Part shown: positions 18,318 through 31,414 of the stretch, piece by piece
Position numbering within the stretch: the stretch's first letter is position 1
How the letters are laid out: every line of letters starts with the position of its first letter
Assembly: GCF_947179165.1 (NCBI RefSeq)
Contig: NC_077247.1
Location: 49,334,935 to 49,398,934 of the forward strand
Reading direction: 5' to 3'
Source: Solanum dulcamara
Lineage: Eukaryota > Streptophyta > Magnoliopsida > Solanales > Solanaceae
Length of the DNA stretch: 64,000 bases
Notes under the pieces: model-generated
Seen by the model: the letters and a program-made list of their open reading frames with translations, nothing else
Database searches by the model: none
Told to the model about the DNA's origin: nothing
Program-made: the position numbers and the translations under genes

Positions 18318-21300
18318 ATGTCTGCTATTCTTTCTGGGCTATTCACTCTCTGTCATCTCCTTATCTCCATAGCCTTAAATGCAAGTTACGGTAGTTCTAA
18401 TGATTCTTTATTCGCAAATCAAGCCCTCTGGGGCAGCGAGACTTTAGTTTCGTCCAACCAAAACTTTGAATTAGGATTTGTTGGTTCTTTTTCAATGCCT
18501 GTATGCAAGATGTACCTGGGATTGTGGTACAAGAGGATAGGTTCCCGTACTGTTGTATGGGTAGGAAATAGACTGAAGCCAGTTGGATGTGGTGCAATGC
18601 TTGTGATCAACACAAAAGGAAACATTTTTCTCCTAGATGTTATAGGAACAGTCGTTTGGATTTATAATCAAAACCAGACTGTTCCCAGGCCAGTTCTGAA
18701 GCTACTGGATTCAGGTAATCTTGTGTTTGGAGATTCTACCAATCTGACAGCTGGAGAGTACCTGTGGCAAAGCTTTGACCACCCTGTTGACACATTGTTA
18801 CCAGGAATGAAGCTCGGCTGGGACAAGAAAACTGGTATCGACCGATCCATGAGGTCCTGGAGGACAAGTAATGATCCAGCTCCAGGCGATTATTTGTTCA
18901 GGTTAGACTCAGGTGACTCAGGTCAGTCACCCCAACTAATTCTTGAGAAAAACCAGCGAATAAATTCAAGGTGGGGTCCTTGGGATGGACAAAGATTCAG
19001 TGGCGGTTCTGCTCTCATGGACAACCAGGCATTCAGACCAATATTTAACTCCAATACTGATGCATCTTATTTCACATTCGAAGCCAAGAATGACTGGAGT
19101 TTGAAACTTTCATTGAATCCAGAGGGAAAAATACAGTTCCTGAATTGGACTAATGCTACCAATAGCTGGGGTGAAGTGGAGACACTGAATATGGACATAT
19201 GTGACCAGTATAACACTTGTGGGCCCTATGGAGTTTGTATTGGTGAAGAGCTCCCCTGCGGGTGTCTTGATGGTTTCATAGCTGCATCACCAGATGACAA
19301 GATAAATTTTACCCAAGGATGTAGGAGAAACACCGCACTTAACTATACTGACAAAGACGTGTTTGTGAAGAATACTGGACTGAAGTTGCCTGATAATGCA
19401 ACTTACTGGGGAATGTTGTACCCCCAGGAGTGTGAAGAGAAGTGCTTCAACGAAAGATCGTGTATGGCTTACACTAATATCAATATCAACGGAAATGGAA
19501 GCAAATGTCTTGTTTGGTTGGGAGATTTACTTGATATGAGACGTTCACAGAAAGCTGGGAACGACATTTTTATACGGATGGCACATGGAAAACTAGGTAA
19601 GCATGATTGCTTGCTTGTGACACAACTACTGATACAATGCCTAAATTATTTTTAATATGGTGCAAAACAATGTGTGCCTGGATGGCATTTGAAGGATGAA
19701 GTAGTTAATTGTTGTGTAAGTTGATTATTTGCACATAAACATCAATTAATAGAATTCCCATATTAGTGCTTGATTAAGTGTTCATGCAGATTGATATTGA
19801 AACATTAGATGTTTGAAGCATTTTACTGAATGTTGTCACATAACTGCTACACAATCTAGCAAAAGATGAAATCAACCTGCATGCATCTAGTTATTCTCAT
19901 TGCAAAATCTTTAATAGAATAAGCAAATACCTCTAGAAATTCCTATAAATTTTATCGGCCAAAGCTGAAGCCTAATTTATGAGTAAGAAACAGCTAACAC
20001 TTTTGACTTTCTTATGGACAGATGCACCTGTTTCCCATGGCAGATGGGAAAAGGAATGGATAGTGATTGTTTCTTTAATCTCAGTGCTGGCACTACTTAT
20101 TATCTTTCCTACATCTATTGTGTTTCTATATCGAGCAACGAGGACAGAGGTGCTAGGTAAAAAGAATAACCCTGCGCTGCTATTATATTATTTTCATCGT
20201 TCTTTATTACAGTCTAAGCGTAGTTTCACTCCATCACTATTCTTTAGCGAACACATGACCTAAGTAAGCTAGCTAGCGTGATACTCATATTAAGGTATGG
20301 TTCACATCCATTATTGTCTGATTAATTTGTTTTCTCAAAAGAATATCTTCATCTGAGCAGATGAACCACAAATCAATCAGCCGGGAAATTCTCAAGGAGC
20401 TTTGATGCAGGGCACTAATGTCATTGCATATGATTCCAGCGATCTAGCTGCAGCCACTAACAATTTCTCGCTGGCTAATAAGATAGGGCATGGTGGCTTT
20501 GGCAATGTTTATAAGGTTATTATTTCTTTTCGAAAAGCATGAACATGCATATTTGCAGTAACTCCGACAACGGAATTAATATCCAAATGATACCTAAATC
20601 TGTAGGGTGTACTAGAGACTGGAGAAGAAATAGCAGTGAAGAAGCAGGACGTGACTTCACGTCAAGGATTTAAAGAGTTCGAGAATGAAGTCAAGTTAAT
20701 AGCAAAACTACAGCATCGTAACCTAACCAAGTTGTTGGGATACTGCATTCATGGAACAGAAAAATTCCTAGTCTATGAGTTCATGGAAAATAATAGCCTA
20801 GACAAGGTCATATTTGGTATGACATCTTAAATAACATTTTTCTTTTTACTATGGTCTGTGCTGTTTTGATATTGTCAATGCTACAAAAGACAGAAATTTG
20901 GGAGTATCCAAGCAAAATAGGGTAACTGTTTTCTGTACATGTCCAGATCCTGCAAGAAGAGGTACAGTAACATGGCCAATGCGCTTTAACATTATCAAAG
21001 GAATTGCAAAAGGATTAGTTTACATGCATCATGACTCAAGGTTGACAATAATCCATCGGGATTTAAAAGCTAGCAATGTCTTGATAGACAGAGAGATGAC
21101 ACCCAAGATATCTGACTTAGGGTTGTCAAGGGTATTTGAAGATGATGTTGAAGAAAGGACTCGGCATGTAATTGGAACACGGTTAGTACTTTATCTTTAA
21201 GACTACAAGGTTGTTTGGTTGGGAACAAGTTATCTTGAGATTAATTATTTCGGAATAAGTTATTCCACCATGTATATGGAATAACTTATCCCATCACTAA

Positions 21301-21995
21301 GGTATAAATGATGGGATAAATATTCCAAGGATTACCTGATATCTCCAACCAAATGCACTATAAAATAATCTTGCATTTTATCCCGAAATTATTATACTTT
21401 ATACCTCACACCAAGTTATCCCCGAATTATTTGTCGATAGTTTTATATTGTGGCTGTAGTGGTTATATGCCTCCTGAGTACATGAAAGATGGACATTATT
21501 CAACAAAATCAGACGTGTTTAGTTTTGGAATCCTGGCATTGGAGATTGTGAGTGGCCAAAAGAATTGGGATTATCGGCACCCAATCTATGATATTGGTCT
21601 AGTAGACTATGTAAGTATATCATCCACTGGTTATCGTCATTACTTCCCTTAAATTGGTTTCATGAAGTTTCACCTTGTGCTAAAACAATGTACATGATTG
21701 ATCTTTTGATGTCCAGGCTTGGAAAATTTGGCGTGAGGGGAAAGCTATAGAACTACTGGATCCGATGATAGAAAAACCAGGTGATGGGAATGAAGTTTTA
21801 GGATGCATCCTTGTTGGGCTCTTGTGTTGTCAACGGCGATCCCAAGACAGACCTTCAATGGTTCAGGTGGTTTCCTTACTGGAGGAGAATGAAATGTCAA
21901 AGTTCAATTTTATGCCCCAGGAACCTTACTTCTCTAAGGAGTTGAGGCGTGGTGGCAGGAGTGGTGACAGCATGAATGGGGTAACTATTACTTAG
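18318..21995 (+). CDS. RLK-B: G-type lectin S-receptor-like kinase with DLG instead of DFG
   Basis: Seven exons: 18318-19596, 20022-20156, 20361-20515, 20606-20816, 20947-21181, 21460-21610 and 21717-21995, joining in frame to 814 aa. A signal peptide (1-24) precedes B-lectin (VVWVGNR, where the family usually has [27 protein letters not shown]), S-locus glycoprotein, EGF-like ([13 protein letters not shown]) and PAN ([16 protein letters not shown]) domains, a helix at about 440-462, then the kinase. The kinase has GHGGFG, the IAVK lysine near 535 and HRDLK at 630-634. The metal-binding DFG is DLG, with Leu651 (TTA at 21117-21119) where RLK-C has Phe (TTT). Exon 5 ends in Arg (GTR) where C has Tyr. 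The C-terminus stops six codons before that of RLK-C. Closest relative here: RLK-C. The frame is intact, so it is probably expressed, but kinase strength is uncertain. Confidence 0.92.
21208..21438. mobile_element. MITE in RLK-B intron 5
   Basis: The intron is 278 bp in RLK-B and 88 bp in RLK-C. The extra sequence has inverted motifs: 'gtttggttggg' at about 21213 against 'ccaaccaaat' at about 21345, and 'ggaataagttattcc' against 'ggaataacttatccc'. It is therefore an insertion after the B/C duplication, or a loss from C. Edges are approximate. Confidence 0.6.
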
Positions 21996-22522
21996 TAAAC
22001 TGGAGGATCATGACCTAATCTGAAAAGACAAATATACTGAGAACAAACTCTGAATATGTGACGTCCTTTTCTTTTTCCTATTTCTATAGCTTGAAACTAT
22101 GAACATGACATTCCTGCTTGAAAACAGCCCAAGAAGCTTAACCTGAGTTTCCCATTTTGGGAGCTTACAAGTGGGAATTCCAGGGCAATTAGCGTTGCTA
22201 AGGAAAGGATCATTTATTATCCTTTATTAAAGTACTAATGACCTTTTCTAACGTTAACTTAGCATTTAGTATCTTGTTGAATTTGGGTGTTCAACTACTA
22301 TTCACAGGGATAGTCATTCGATTAATTCACATTCAAGGTCATGAATGTTTGGAATATATATATAATCTGTCCATGTTTACCATCATAATCCATAGTTAAT
22401 TAGCTCATTCATCCTAGTTTGCAATTATAGTTCCGTATCAAGCTCACAAGTGAGAGGCTTCATACGATACAAGATATTGAAGTTTTTCTATATATTCCGT
22501 CTTCTGAAACAACACTAGAATG
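21996..22522 (+). other. 3' flank of RLK-B
   Basis: Downstream sequence with clear similarity to the RLK-C 3' flank (36111-36430), for example 'atattccgtcttctgaaaca' at 22493. Probably 3' UTR and spacer; no gene. Confidence 0.55.
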
Positions 22523-22527
22523 ATATA

Positions 22528-24541
22528 TTCACGACCCAAAAATTGAGGTCATGATGGCACACATCTCAAAACCCAATCTGATGTGTAACCCTAAAAATAA
22601 AACTCATACAAGACTCCCAAAGGGGAAAGTGACGCCACGATTTAAATAAAAAGAAAAAAAACAATGAAGAAATTATTCCAAAACCTGGTGTCATAAGTAT
22701 AAAGAGCATCTAATACAAGGTTTGAATCTGAAGATACAACATAAGTCTCTGAATGATACAAAAGACTGAAAAATAAAGATAGACTAGTGATGATCCGAAT
22801 TCTGGGTCCTCACCACTAATCTGAGAATACACAATCCGCTAGAATATTAACTGCCACGTGGGGTACCTCGACTAGTATCTGCATCAAAAAGGGACACAGA
22901 AGTAGGGGGGAGTACAATTCACATGTACTCAGTAGGTTTTAGCTGACTGAGTATAAGGAATTAATCAAACCTATGAAATAAACTAAGAAACGCATCCACC
23001 TGCATACAGAAAAGTCTCACTTCGGCATCGGTGCCGCCAGTTTATATATATATTGACACGAGTAAAGTAAATCCATAATAACAGCTCATAATCACAATTA
23101 ACCAGATAATTCAAGCAGCACAAATATCAATGCAATGCAATGCAATATGATGATGCAATGATGTGGTGGTACGGTGGAATCAAGACTGTCGCAGATCATA
23201 TACCTCAATCACAATATCTCATTATCCTTGCCACCTCCTCGTGGTCAAGGGATCACAATGCATCCACTACCCTGCCGGAAAACCGCCTCGGTCAAGGACT
23301 CAAGATACAAAGGTTGAGATCACAATGCATCCACTACCCTGCCGGAAAACTGCCTCAGTCAGGGACTCAAGATACAAAGGTTTAAAGGTGTTTCATTTTC
23401 TTTCTCAAAAAGAATTTCCATATTTCTCAACTTCCCATGTTTCATGATATGATGAATGAGGATGAATGCATCAAAACACATATGGCATGGAAGTAATATT
23501 CAACTCACATGTGGTAAAAGGTTCAAAGTTCTCAAAACTTAACCTACACATCATATTCACCCTCAATAAATAATAACGGGAAGGAAACACTTTCTTTTAA
23601 ATATTCACCCCTTTCTCAACAATATTTCAATACACAAGTATGCAAAAAAAAAACCAACTCAATCTCTCAGGCGGCATCACAAGTCAAATAATATACTCAA
23701 GCCTCTCTCTTAGGAAAATCACAAATCACATGTTCTCAAAGCAAATAAGATAACAAATAAGGCCCCCACACGGGCTATGTAATACGAATAAACCCCCACA
23801 CGACAACATATTAATAAATAAGCCCCCACACGGGCATCACAATATATATAACATTCTCAACTCATACTACAACCTCATCCCAAAGTCTATAACATATGAA
23901 TGACTAATTACCCCATCTCAATCTCAAAGAAAGATAGCCAAACCTACCTCAATTGCCGAAACCGCACTCGAATACCTCCACCGGACAAGCAACTCTCGAA
24001 TTCAGCGCTCGAAATGACAACCCACTATCAACAATGAAACATACACGTCACAAGGAGTCCAATGACACCCATATTGATAGGTTTCGGAATAGGGGGTAAA
24101 ATGGTCCATAAATTAACTATTTTCGAAAAGGGTCAAATCTGAAAATTTATTGAACAATCCCATTCTATTGGTAATAAGGAACTCATGGTTGAAAAACCCA
24201 TAAAATAGAGCTCAAAACGAGTTGAAAAATCACAATTTTCCTTAAATTCGGATTAGGGAAGAAACAAAGATTTTTGTGGTTTGAAACTAAAATTTAAGAG
24301 TTAAAATCGTCAAAAACTTAATGAAAAAGGAAGGTTTTAGGTCAAAAATCACTTACCCAACACTTTGCCTCGAAAATCTCTTCTCAAATCACCTCAAGGA
24401 GTTCAAGAACTCAAACAAATGATGAAAAATATTGAAATGGGAAGAAAGGGGCATTTTCTGCCCAAAAAGTTACTGTTCACTCGTGTTACTGTTCACGCGT
24501 GTTTTGTACAAATTTTCGAAAATCACCCTCAGGTAATTACA
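22528..24541. mobile_element. Solo LTR (about 2.0 kb) with 5-bp target duplication ATATA
   Basis: The segment starts 'ttcacgaccc' (normally TGTCACGACCC in related repeats) and ends 'ggtaattaca'. It is flanked by ATATA at 22523-22527 and 24542-24546. The interior has no coding frames but holds short tandem repeats: a 67-bp unit at 23251-23317 and 23318-23384, and three copies of a 'cccccacacg' motif near 23763-23840. The RLK-C flank near 36430 has the same surrounding sequence without the insert. Size and ends fit a Ty3/gypsy-type LTR left after recombination. Orientation is not certain. Confidence 0.75.
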
Positions 24542-24546
24542 ATATA

Positions 24547-26538
24547 TAATGAAGTTAACAGACACCAAAAATATGGCAGTGTCACTATCAACCAGGATCT
24601 TGAATTATTGGTTATTAATATTAACACAAACTGTGGAAAGTAACTTTGAAAGAGCATTACTTACTTTGTATCACTCTTAAGGAGCGACAGAGTAAATTTT
24701 CATGTCTGATATCTTTATTTGAGTAACTGTTAAACATACTATATCAAATAATTATTTGACATTTACATAATATTTTTAATGTAAAAATGGATGTCAATAG
24801 TGTTGATTGAAAATACAAAAAATACTGAAAGGAAAAGAAAATCCTGTGTGAAGCACGCTAACTAGTTTGTTTTTTATCAAATTTTTCTATATTCACTGTT
24901 AGGTTGGGTTTAAATTAGGAAAAATTATATAACTAAGCAACATATAGTAATTAATTATTCTCTATAAATACTGTTTAATCTAAATTATAAACAGTGGTTA
25001 TAGTTAAAAGAAAAATGGCTATCAATCGGGTCCCACATTTTGAGATTTGTATACAAACGTGCAAATCTTCTCTTTTTTCCTTTTATACAAATTAAAACAC
25101 ACTCGCTCTCATTACATCCATTAATCTATCCCCTAAAATCTCTCAACAAAATCAAAATTTGAAAGCCGACAATTTCAGATTCTCCCTCCTAATCGTGTAT
25201 CCCCAAATCATGGTAACCTCCGTCAGTTATTTTTTTTTAACTTCCATCAGTTTCTTTTTGTATTTGTATATATTTTTTTCAGTTTTTTCCCATTATTTCA
25301 TATTTTCAGTCATAATCAGACAAGTTGTTTGATGGAACAATTAGTTGCACAAGTCCAATTTTTGTATTCCTTTCATATTTGAATCATCTGTATACAAAAA
25401 TGGTCCAGCCTCATGAAAATGCACTTATTTTACTGTGCAAATTGCAATTCCGGGCACAAAAAAAGTCAGGCTAATGTTCAAAAAAGTCAAAAACCGTGAC
25501 ACAATTCAGGTCCTTGCAACAAGAAAATGTATAATTTGGACAACGTTTCAAAACACGCGCCTCTCCTAACTAGACAAGATCTATTATATCTTGAGTTATT
25601 AATTGAGATCAGTGACGAGAGTTGTCACTGATGCTCCTGCACAAATTGACTTGCAAAGGGGAAGAAATGATTCATTGACGCCTATTTACCAAAGGCCTAC
25701 TACGGTTACTCGGTCTCCGGCAAATCAGACCTCCGACAAATAATTAGTATGTTAATCCTATTTAATTAATCAAATACATTAATTAAGGCCGCCACATCAC
25801 ATTTCAGGTGTAAAATCCGGTTAGAGTTATTTTTGTGATACCTGAAGTAAAGTAAAATGATTTTTGTTTGTAACAAAAAAAAATAGACTTTTATGAAATG
25901 AATAACTTGGATAACCATCTACAAAAAATTTTCAAGCAATGCACATCAGTCCAAGCGTGTGATAAGTTAATTAAAGTGCCCAAAATTGCTGTCTTGGAAT
26001 TGCAAGAAGTATAAAACGGTCTCTAATGGTGGATTCCACCTCCGGATACTTCAGAAATGGATTCAACGGGAAGAAAATATAGAAAGAGAGGAAGAAGAAG
26101 GGGGAAATGTGAAAAAATAAATAAAAGATCTACTTGAATAATTATAAAGTCCAAATGGGAGAATTTAATTTCAAGCGTGAGTTATACACCACCTAATATA
26201 ATTTTAGGTGTCTCCACAAGGCTCCATGTAGTATTAACTTTAAAATAGAGGCATCTGTATATTAAAAAAATTAAAATACTTATCTTGCCAGCTGAAAACC
26301 GGATTTAAATCTGTACTTTCATGTGACTAGGCTCAAAGTCAAGCGGTTGATTAAATTATTATATTTTTTCTAAGTTTTTGAATAAATAGATTTATACTAA
26401 AAATTCTACAAATATGATCATTTGAAAGGATGCGTCATAATCAAATTCATCTTCTTTCCTCTCATACGGCTTATTCTCTGTCATTCTCATTATAGAAATT
26501 CCGTTCTATTTATGCCTCTTCTATTCCAAAGAAAAGAA
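24547..26538. other. Intergenic DNA before the oxidase pseudogene
   Basis: The first roughly 100 bases still match the RLK-C 3' flank. The remainder is AT-rich with no supported gene; short frames lack codon structure. From about 26420 a plausible leader of the oxidase pseudogene begins. Confidence 0.5.
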
Positions 26539-28150
<1,612 letters not shown>

Positions 28151-28687
28151 CAAGATGTTTGAAGTTTTATAAAGATCATTCCTCTTTTTCCCCTCTCGAA
28201 TTCAATAAATGTATCACTATGTCAACTTCATCACTTCTCAATTTGCAAAATAAATCATGAGTGTCTGTTGCATAAAAAATGTTAATGGAATATGTAGAAC
28301 ATTCTTATGAAAAGAATTCCAAATAGTTCATAATTGTTCTCAGCTTTTTTATAATAAAAAACAACAACTATTTGTTAGCTTTCCGAGGATTCTAACAGCA
28401 CAAATCACGATTTCATTCCAAGACCAGTGAATCAGAAGAGCTCTTCCCAACTAACCTTGTGAACTATACTATACGTAGTGGTACTAGAGGTGGATCTAGA
28501 AGCTTACTGGTTCTTAATAAATTTATCTATCAAGCGAATTTCTTAATACAAATACAGAATTTCGGTCAATCGAAATTTGTAAATAGAACTCTAAATCCAT
28601 CCTGAGTGGGACATATGGTCCAGATGTAATGTCCATGAAGTGGTGCCTTTGATGCAGTGAAGTCAACAAGTTCCTTGCATTGTCAAC
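28151..28687. other. Intergenic DNA with a possible short MITE
   Basis: No gene. At about 28485-28606 'agaggtggatctagaa' and 'ctctaaatccatcct' form short imperfect inverted ends resembling common dispersed Solanaceae repeats. I am unsure of the edges. Confidence 0.3.
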
Positions 28688-28689
28688 TA

Positions 28690-29366
28690 CAGTAAAACCT
28701 TCCTAAATTAATATTATCGGGATCATGAAATATTATTATTTTATAGAGGTATCATTTAATCGATAAATTAATATTAATTATTTAAAGAGGATTTTCGAGA
28801 TTTAATGAAGGTTAATTTTGATTACATAAAAATCATTGTCATATTTATTAATTAACGACATTCATGAACTTGAGGTGATGATTAATGATCTCGATTATCG
28901 CAATGAAATGGATGTCAACAGCCTGTTGGATTACACGGGTTGGAAATCATACATGTTCAGAGTTCCAAAGCTTACAAGAAATTGTGAATAACATCGGAGA
29001 AAATAATGTTGATGATGAAGTTGAAGACGATACAATACCTTTGAAAACAGTTACGTGTAAGAAAACACTTATCGAAGACAATACCAAAAAATTTAGATGC
29101 AATAAAATAAGTTAGAAATGAGTTTCAACTTGATTCAAATTTTAACAAAAAACACTTGGATAATATTTCACTAAATTGTCTTAGATGTTTTTGTAATTTT
29201 AAAGAATTATTAATTTATAATATTAATGAGAACATATATTTATATAGCTGGGGTCATCCAGAAATATATTATCTTATTGAAGTCGGTGATTTTTTTCACT
29301 GACCCAAATTAGAATTGGATAAAAATATTATGTTAGAGAGTTTATTAATTTAGAGTGATTCTAGTG
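28690..29366 (+). mobile_element. Pogo-like (Tc1/mariner) DNA transposon relic
   Basis: The ends are imperfect inverted repeats: 'cagtaaaaccttcctaaatt' at 28690 and the complement of 'aatttagagtgattctagtg' ending at 29366. About 18 of the first 24 positions match, and TA dinucleotides flank both ends, as expected for this superfamily. Between them, 28887-29110 still encodes a C-terminal transposase-like stretch (RNEMDVNSLLDY, then EIVNNIGENN and an acidic run) resembling plant pogo/Tigger-type proteins. A one-base frame change lies near 28940, and the DDE core is missing. Confidence 0.65.
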
Positions 29367-29368
29367 TA

Positions 29369-30600
29369 TAATCTTCATATTTTAAAGCTTCTTGGGGTTG
29401 GCACTGTATACTACACGTACCCCCTTATTTGGCATAAGAAAATGCATTCCTTCACCCACCTGCGTGCACCATGGATGTCTAAAAGAAACCAAACATGTTC
29501 ACAAACACTTAACAATTTTAAAATTAAACTAAAACCAATTCTCTCAAAATCAATCCACCAAAGTAAAAGAATTACACAAGTATATAACTCTCTCTTTCAT
29601 TAACTTAATTAGTTCACCTGCTATTTATTTCTCTGTAATGACCAATAGTTATGGTGGTTGCTGGTGGCTTAGCGGAGCAGTTGTGAAAACTGAGGGAAGA
29701 TGAGTTTTTTTCTGATGTAAAAGGTGTTGTCTTGTTTTATATATACACTCTGTACGTCACAGTTATGTCATTTGAATATCTGGAATATACTTAATGTACG
29801 TCATATGTATTACTGTTATATACATGTGACATACATATGATATATAAGTGATATACAGTATATACATGGCATACCATGTCGATGTGACAATTTTCAACTG
29901 AATTTTGAGTCCAAACAAGTCCATATCAACTCCAATATTCCTCAAATTTTATAGAGAAATTTAGACCACATAGGAGCACTATTTACACACTTTCATACAA
30001 TTATCCAACTGAACTCATGTTTAGCTGGCAAACTATATGCATGACATAATGAAGAATATTTACATCATCAGTATGCAGTGTGCCTTGGCAAATTGTTTGA
30101 TCTTATGAATCGCGTCAAGAATAATGTACATGTCAATACTTGGCTGTCCTATTCCTTAGCGGATATTGTTTCCAAACTGCTAATAGTGCCTATTGACTGA
30201 TGAAGCACAGGTTCTATTATATGATCTCTTTAATGATCTGAAAATGTTTAGTAGTCTCTTAATAAGTACTTGCTATTTATGAAATGTAATTTCCTCTGGA
30301 GGTTATGAACAGCATAATATCAACTGCTGCTACTTTTAAAGTTTCATATATATTAGGTTAAACTTAATAATTAGCAACAATATTAATCAACTTTCCATTT
30401 TATTCTCGACATCTCATTTCTATATTTGCTTGGCCTGCTGGTATAGCTAGATTCAAGTGAAAAGGCCAGAAGGAGAAATTAAGCTAATTATAATATTACG
30501 CTAACCATTGGGCATGTCTATACTGTTTTTGAAAGTTCTCGTGACTTTTCTTTAGTAAGTAGAAGAATAAAAGTCAGAAGCTAAATCATGTATGAATGCA
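29369..30600. other. Intergenic DNA
   Basis: No gene seen. Near 29740-29880 there is a run of alternating 'tatacatgtgacatacatat'-like motifs, a low-complexity stretch with hairpin potential. Confidence 0.45.
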
Positions 30601-31063
30601 ATTAGTGTGTTCTTGGGATGTTGCATTAAAGCAGAAGAGAGAGTTCTGTTCTATGAGTATATCTTGGATAATTTCAATTTGTGTTAGGTCCTGAGACTCT
30701 TGGCATATAGATTCTGAGAGAGAAGCAATTTTCAGCATACCACATTTCACTTAATTCAATTTTCTTAATTTGCAGATGAAGCTAAAAGAGCAGAAGACAG
30801 TGACAGTCATTGTGGGTTTTGTGACATAGTTACTCTTTTCCTTTTCTTCTGATTTTTATTTCAATAAAAATACATGGTCATGTTATGTTGGCATGCAGAG
30901 GTTATATATGTCCCCTTGAAATTTCAAATTTGATAATTTTTCAGTCTGAGTTTAGCTGTTGTGTCATAGTATTGGAGATAATAACTGCACGGAAGAATGC
31001 ATCGTTCATCAATGAGTATTGTCTATGTGAGACGTGCAATAATCCATGCTTCATGTTTAAATT
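30601..31063 (+). pseudogene. Decayed RLK kinase relic
   Basis: Two kinase exon remnants lie in the right order and strand. At 30610-30675 the frame reads FLGCCIKAEERVLFYEY, matching the end of the exon 4 N-lobe (LLGCC...LIYEY in RLK-A and D). At 30899-31020, after an AG acceptor, a GYMSP-like start is followed by a stop, then SEFSCCVIVLEIITARKNAS, matching [18 protein letters not shown]. The exon 5 region with HRD and DFG is not recognisable between them. The relic stands directly at the left edge of the RLK-C duplication block and is probably a dead member of the cluster. Confidence 0.7.
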
Positions 31064-31397
31064 AGTTGTGGATTAGATTTTGTAGAACATTTCGTGATTT
31101 TGAAGATGATTGAGGAATACATTTTAAAAAGGAAACGACCTGCCTCATCTTCACTAAAACATGGAAAATTGTCGAGTTTGAAATAACAAACATAGATCGA
31201 GAACTGGCGTAGTCACAATTGTTGCAACGTATCCCCTTAAGTTGTATACATTTTTTGACGTTTTCTTAAGATTATGCGTGGTCTGCCTAAACACATACTA
31301 CCTAATAGACTACGTTCTCTTGCAAGGCAAAATACTCAATAATTACATAGACCAAAACCACTAGTGTCAGTTACGTTTCTTTTGTGTTAAATTTTTC

Positions 31398-31413
31398 GGG
31401 GGGGGGGGGGGGG
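31398..31413 (+). repeat. Run of 16 G
   Basis: An uninterrupted G16 tract in otherwise AT-rich DNA, about 940 bp upstream of RLK-C. RLK-B has no such run in the aligned position. It could form G-quadruplex structure, and its exact length is prone to sequencing error. Confidence 0.9.
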
Positions 31414-31414
31414 C

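Larger units (their letters stand above)
17515..24660 (+). repeat. Tandem duplication block, copy 1 (contains RLK-B)
   Basis: Non-coding sequence around RLK-B matches that around RLK-C. On the left, 'aatccatgct...catgtttaaattag' at about 17530 matches about 31040. On the right, 'gacaccaaa.atatgg' at about 24562 matches about 36442. Between the right-hand matches copy 1 carries an extra 2-kb solo LTR. The duplicated unit was therefore about 5 kb. Edges are approximate because homology fades. Confidence 0.75.

Noticed and set aside
23760..23845. CRISPR-like spaced repeats (cccccacacg)
   Set aside because: Only three imperfect copies within a plant LTR; no repeat-spacer regularity and a eukaryotic setting.
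22528..24541. Assigning the 22.5-kb LTR and the 48.5-kb LTR to the same family
   Set aside because: The ends are similar (TGTCAC-type and TGTTAC/TGTAAT-type), but I see no extended interior match, so I keep them as separate families of perhaps the same superfamily.
23140..24643. Open frames within the solo LTR and just beyond it
   Set aside because: They sit in tandem repeats of the LTR or run across its edge and the target duplication, so they are chance frames.
28885..29115. Open frame of 76 codons as a small protein gene
   Set aside because: It lies inside TA-flanked inverted repeats, and a frame change within it restores a transposase-like stretch, so it is a transposon relic.
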